Positions 39,287-40,011 of a DNA stretch of 40,011 nt are shown in pieces (positions within the stretch are counted from its first letter, which is position 1; each line of letters begins with the position of its first letter). The translations under genes and the position numbers were made by a program. The notes below the pieces were generated by a model, which did no database searches, had not been told where the DNA came from, and saw only the letters and a list, made by a program, of their open reading frames with translations. Origin of the DNA: DASSBG01 sp965651365 (GTDB lineage Bacteria > Pseudomonadota > Gammaproteobacteria > Xanthomonadales > Rhodanobacteraceae); the NCBI GenBank assembly GCA_965651365.1, contig CBFGSA010000008.1:1-40011 (forward strand), in the 5' to 3' direction.

Positions 39287-40011
39287 ATGAAAAGGGGCCA
39301 TCTCATCTCGATGTGGTTTTGCATTCTGGCTAGCTTGGGTGTGGCGCATTCCCACGAGACCCAGACGCATGCGTACATCACCTATCAAGCGTATCTCAAT
39401 TCGAACCTGGGGAATGGCAACGCCGATGTACTGCTGGAAAGGCTGGGCCTGAATCGGCTTGACCCAGATCAGCCCTTCTCACCGTACTGGCTGTTGCTGC
39501 CCGACTATCAGGATTTCTATTACGACAATGCGCCATCAGGCGGCCCACTTCAATATCTGCGCCCGGTCACCGGTTACGAGTGGGCACAGATGCGGCAGTT
39601 ACAGAGCGCGGGCGTTCTGGGAAGCCAGAGCGGGACGATAGTGGGCGACACGCCCTACCAACCGCTGCCCATTACCAACTGGTTGATGCGAGGAGCGATT
39701 CGTGAAGACGATTTAGTGCCTGGCGAATATGTCGGTAAGACTGGTTTCAGACCAGATGCCGATCCACATGGTTCGTTTCAACGCGTTTATAATCATTTCT
39801 ACGACCCGATACACAATCGCAAACTCAATATGGGCCCTGATTGTGATTCATTCCCTTCTATCCCTCCAATTTACGGCTATGATTTTTGCAGCAAATCAGT
39901 TAACTGGGCGCTGGGTACAGTGGATGCATTCAATTCGCTGGAAGCTGACTCCAGTAGGCATCAGCATTTCAGTTGGGCCGATGCGCGCAACAACTTCTTT
40001 TTGGCATTGAC
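39287..40011 (+). CDS. Secreted zinc-dependent phospholipase C-like protein (partial)
   Basis: Runs off the right end of the window; 241 codons are visible. ATG 39287 follows GAGGAGGT at 39274-39281, an excellent ribosome site. A signal peptide (residues 1-20, ending GVA) is followed by HSHETQTHAYIT, whose closely spaced His residues at the mature N-terminus recall the metal-binding end of the phospholipase C/P1-nuclease fold. Further blocks are WLMRGAIREDD (132-142) and RVYNHFYDP (166-174), which resemble the GA-ED and R-NHFYDP blocks of that group. Then WADARNNFF near the window end. The family call is by motif memory; a plain 'secreted protein' is the safe reading. Confidence 0.6.
   Translation, partial: MKRGHLISMWFCILASLGVAHSHETQTHAYITYQAYLNSNLGNGNADVLLERLGLNRLDPDQPFSPYWLLLPDYQDFYYDNAPSGGPLQYLRPVTGYEWAQMRQLQSAGVLGSQSGTIVGDTPYQPLPITNWLMRGAIREDDLVPGEYVGKTGFRPDADPHGSFQRVYNHFYDPIHNRKLNMGPDCDSFPSIPPIYGYDFCSKSVNWALGTVDAFNSLEADSSRHQHFSWADARNNFFLAL

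Overview
The window reads as a high-GC gammaproteobacterial chromosome segment, probably from a lineage close to the Xanthomonadales/Lysobacterales. Supports for that placement are the gene order yceF/yceD-rpmF-fab-pabB-pabC-mltG-tmk-holB-pilZ, the order tpiA-secG-tRNA-Leu(GAG)-nuoA-N, and a secreted protein with an 'IF-DGYE'-type motif that I associate with that group. No marker gene (16S, rpoB) is present, so the placement is inference.

Layout. (1) 1-1433: glyoxylate shunt, with the tail of malate synthase and all of isocitrate lyase. (2) 1443-2503 (minus): a Maf pyrophosphatase and a small membrane/coiled-coil protein, divergent from (3) 2670-14914: a long plus-strand run covering yceD, rpmF, fatty acid synthesis (fabH, fabD, fabG, acpP, fabF), folate pABA synthesis (pabB, pabC), cell wall (mltG), nucleotide and replication genes (tmk, holB), a PIG-L deacetylase, pilZ and a HEPN-like gene. 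Many of these genes overlap by ATGA. A good sigma70 promoter sits in front of yceD and a strong intrinsic terminator follows acpP. plsX, usually between rpmF and fabH, is missing, and fabH appears to start at CTG. (4) 15067-20002: envelope-type genes: an OpgB/LtaS-like phosphoglycerol transferase (minus), a GT-C-like polytopic membrane protein, and an alpha/beta-hydrolase lipoprotein that has lost its central part. (5) 20067-21432: tpiA, secG, tRNA-Leu. (6) 21504-36874: a complete 14-gene respiratory complex I operon, nuoA-N. (7) 36875-40011: a variable tail with an XRE regulator, a frameshifted secreted protein, two tiny overlapping membrane proteins of lower GC, and a cut-off secreted protein resembling zinc-dependent phospholipase C.

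The most unusual signal is in the nuo operon. At five junctions (D-E, F-G, I-J, K-L, L-M) the upstream stop overlaps a new ATG as ATGA. The reading frame opened there stays open across the whole gap, and its stop overlaps the next nuo start as a second ATGA. The bridging frames are 52, 48, 8, 4 and 85 codons long. The three long ones consist of repeat DNA: heptamer arrays (D-E, L-M) and a large interrupted palindrome (F-G). A sixth junction (A-B) has a related frame that runs 10 nt into nuoB. This looks like repeat insertion at ATGA stop/start junctions in a way that preserves translational coupling. A different repeat, a duplicated hairpin, fills the E-F gap without such a frame.
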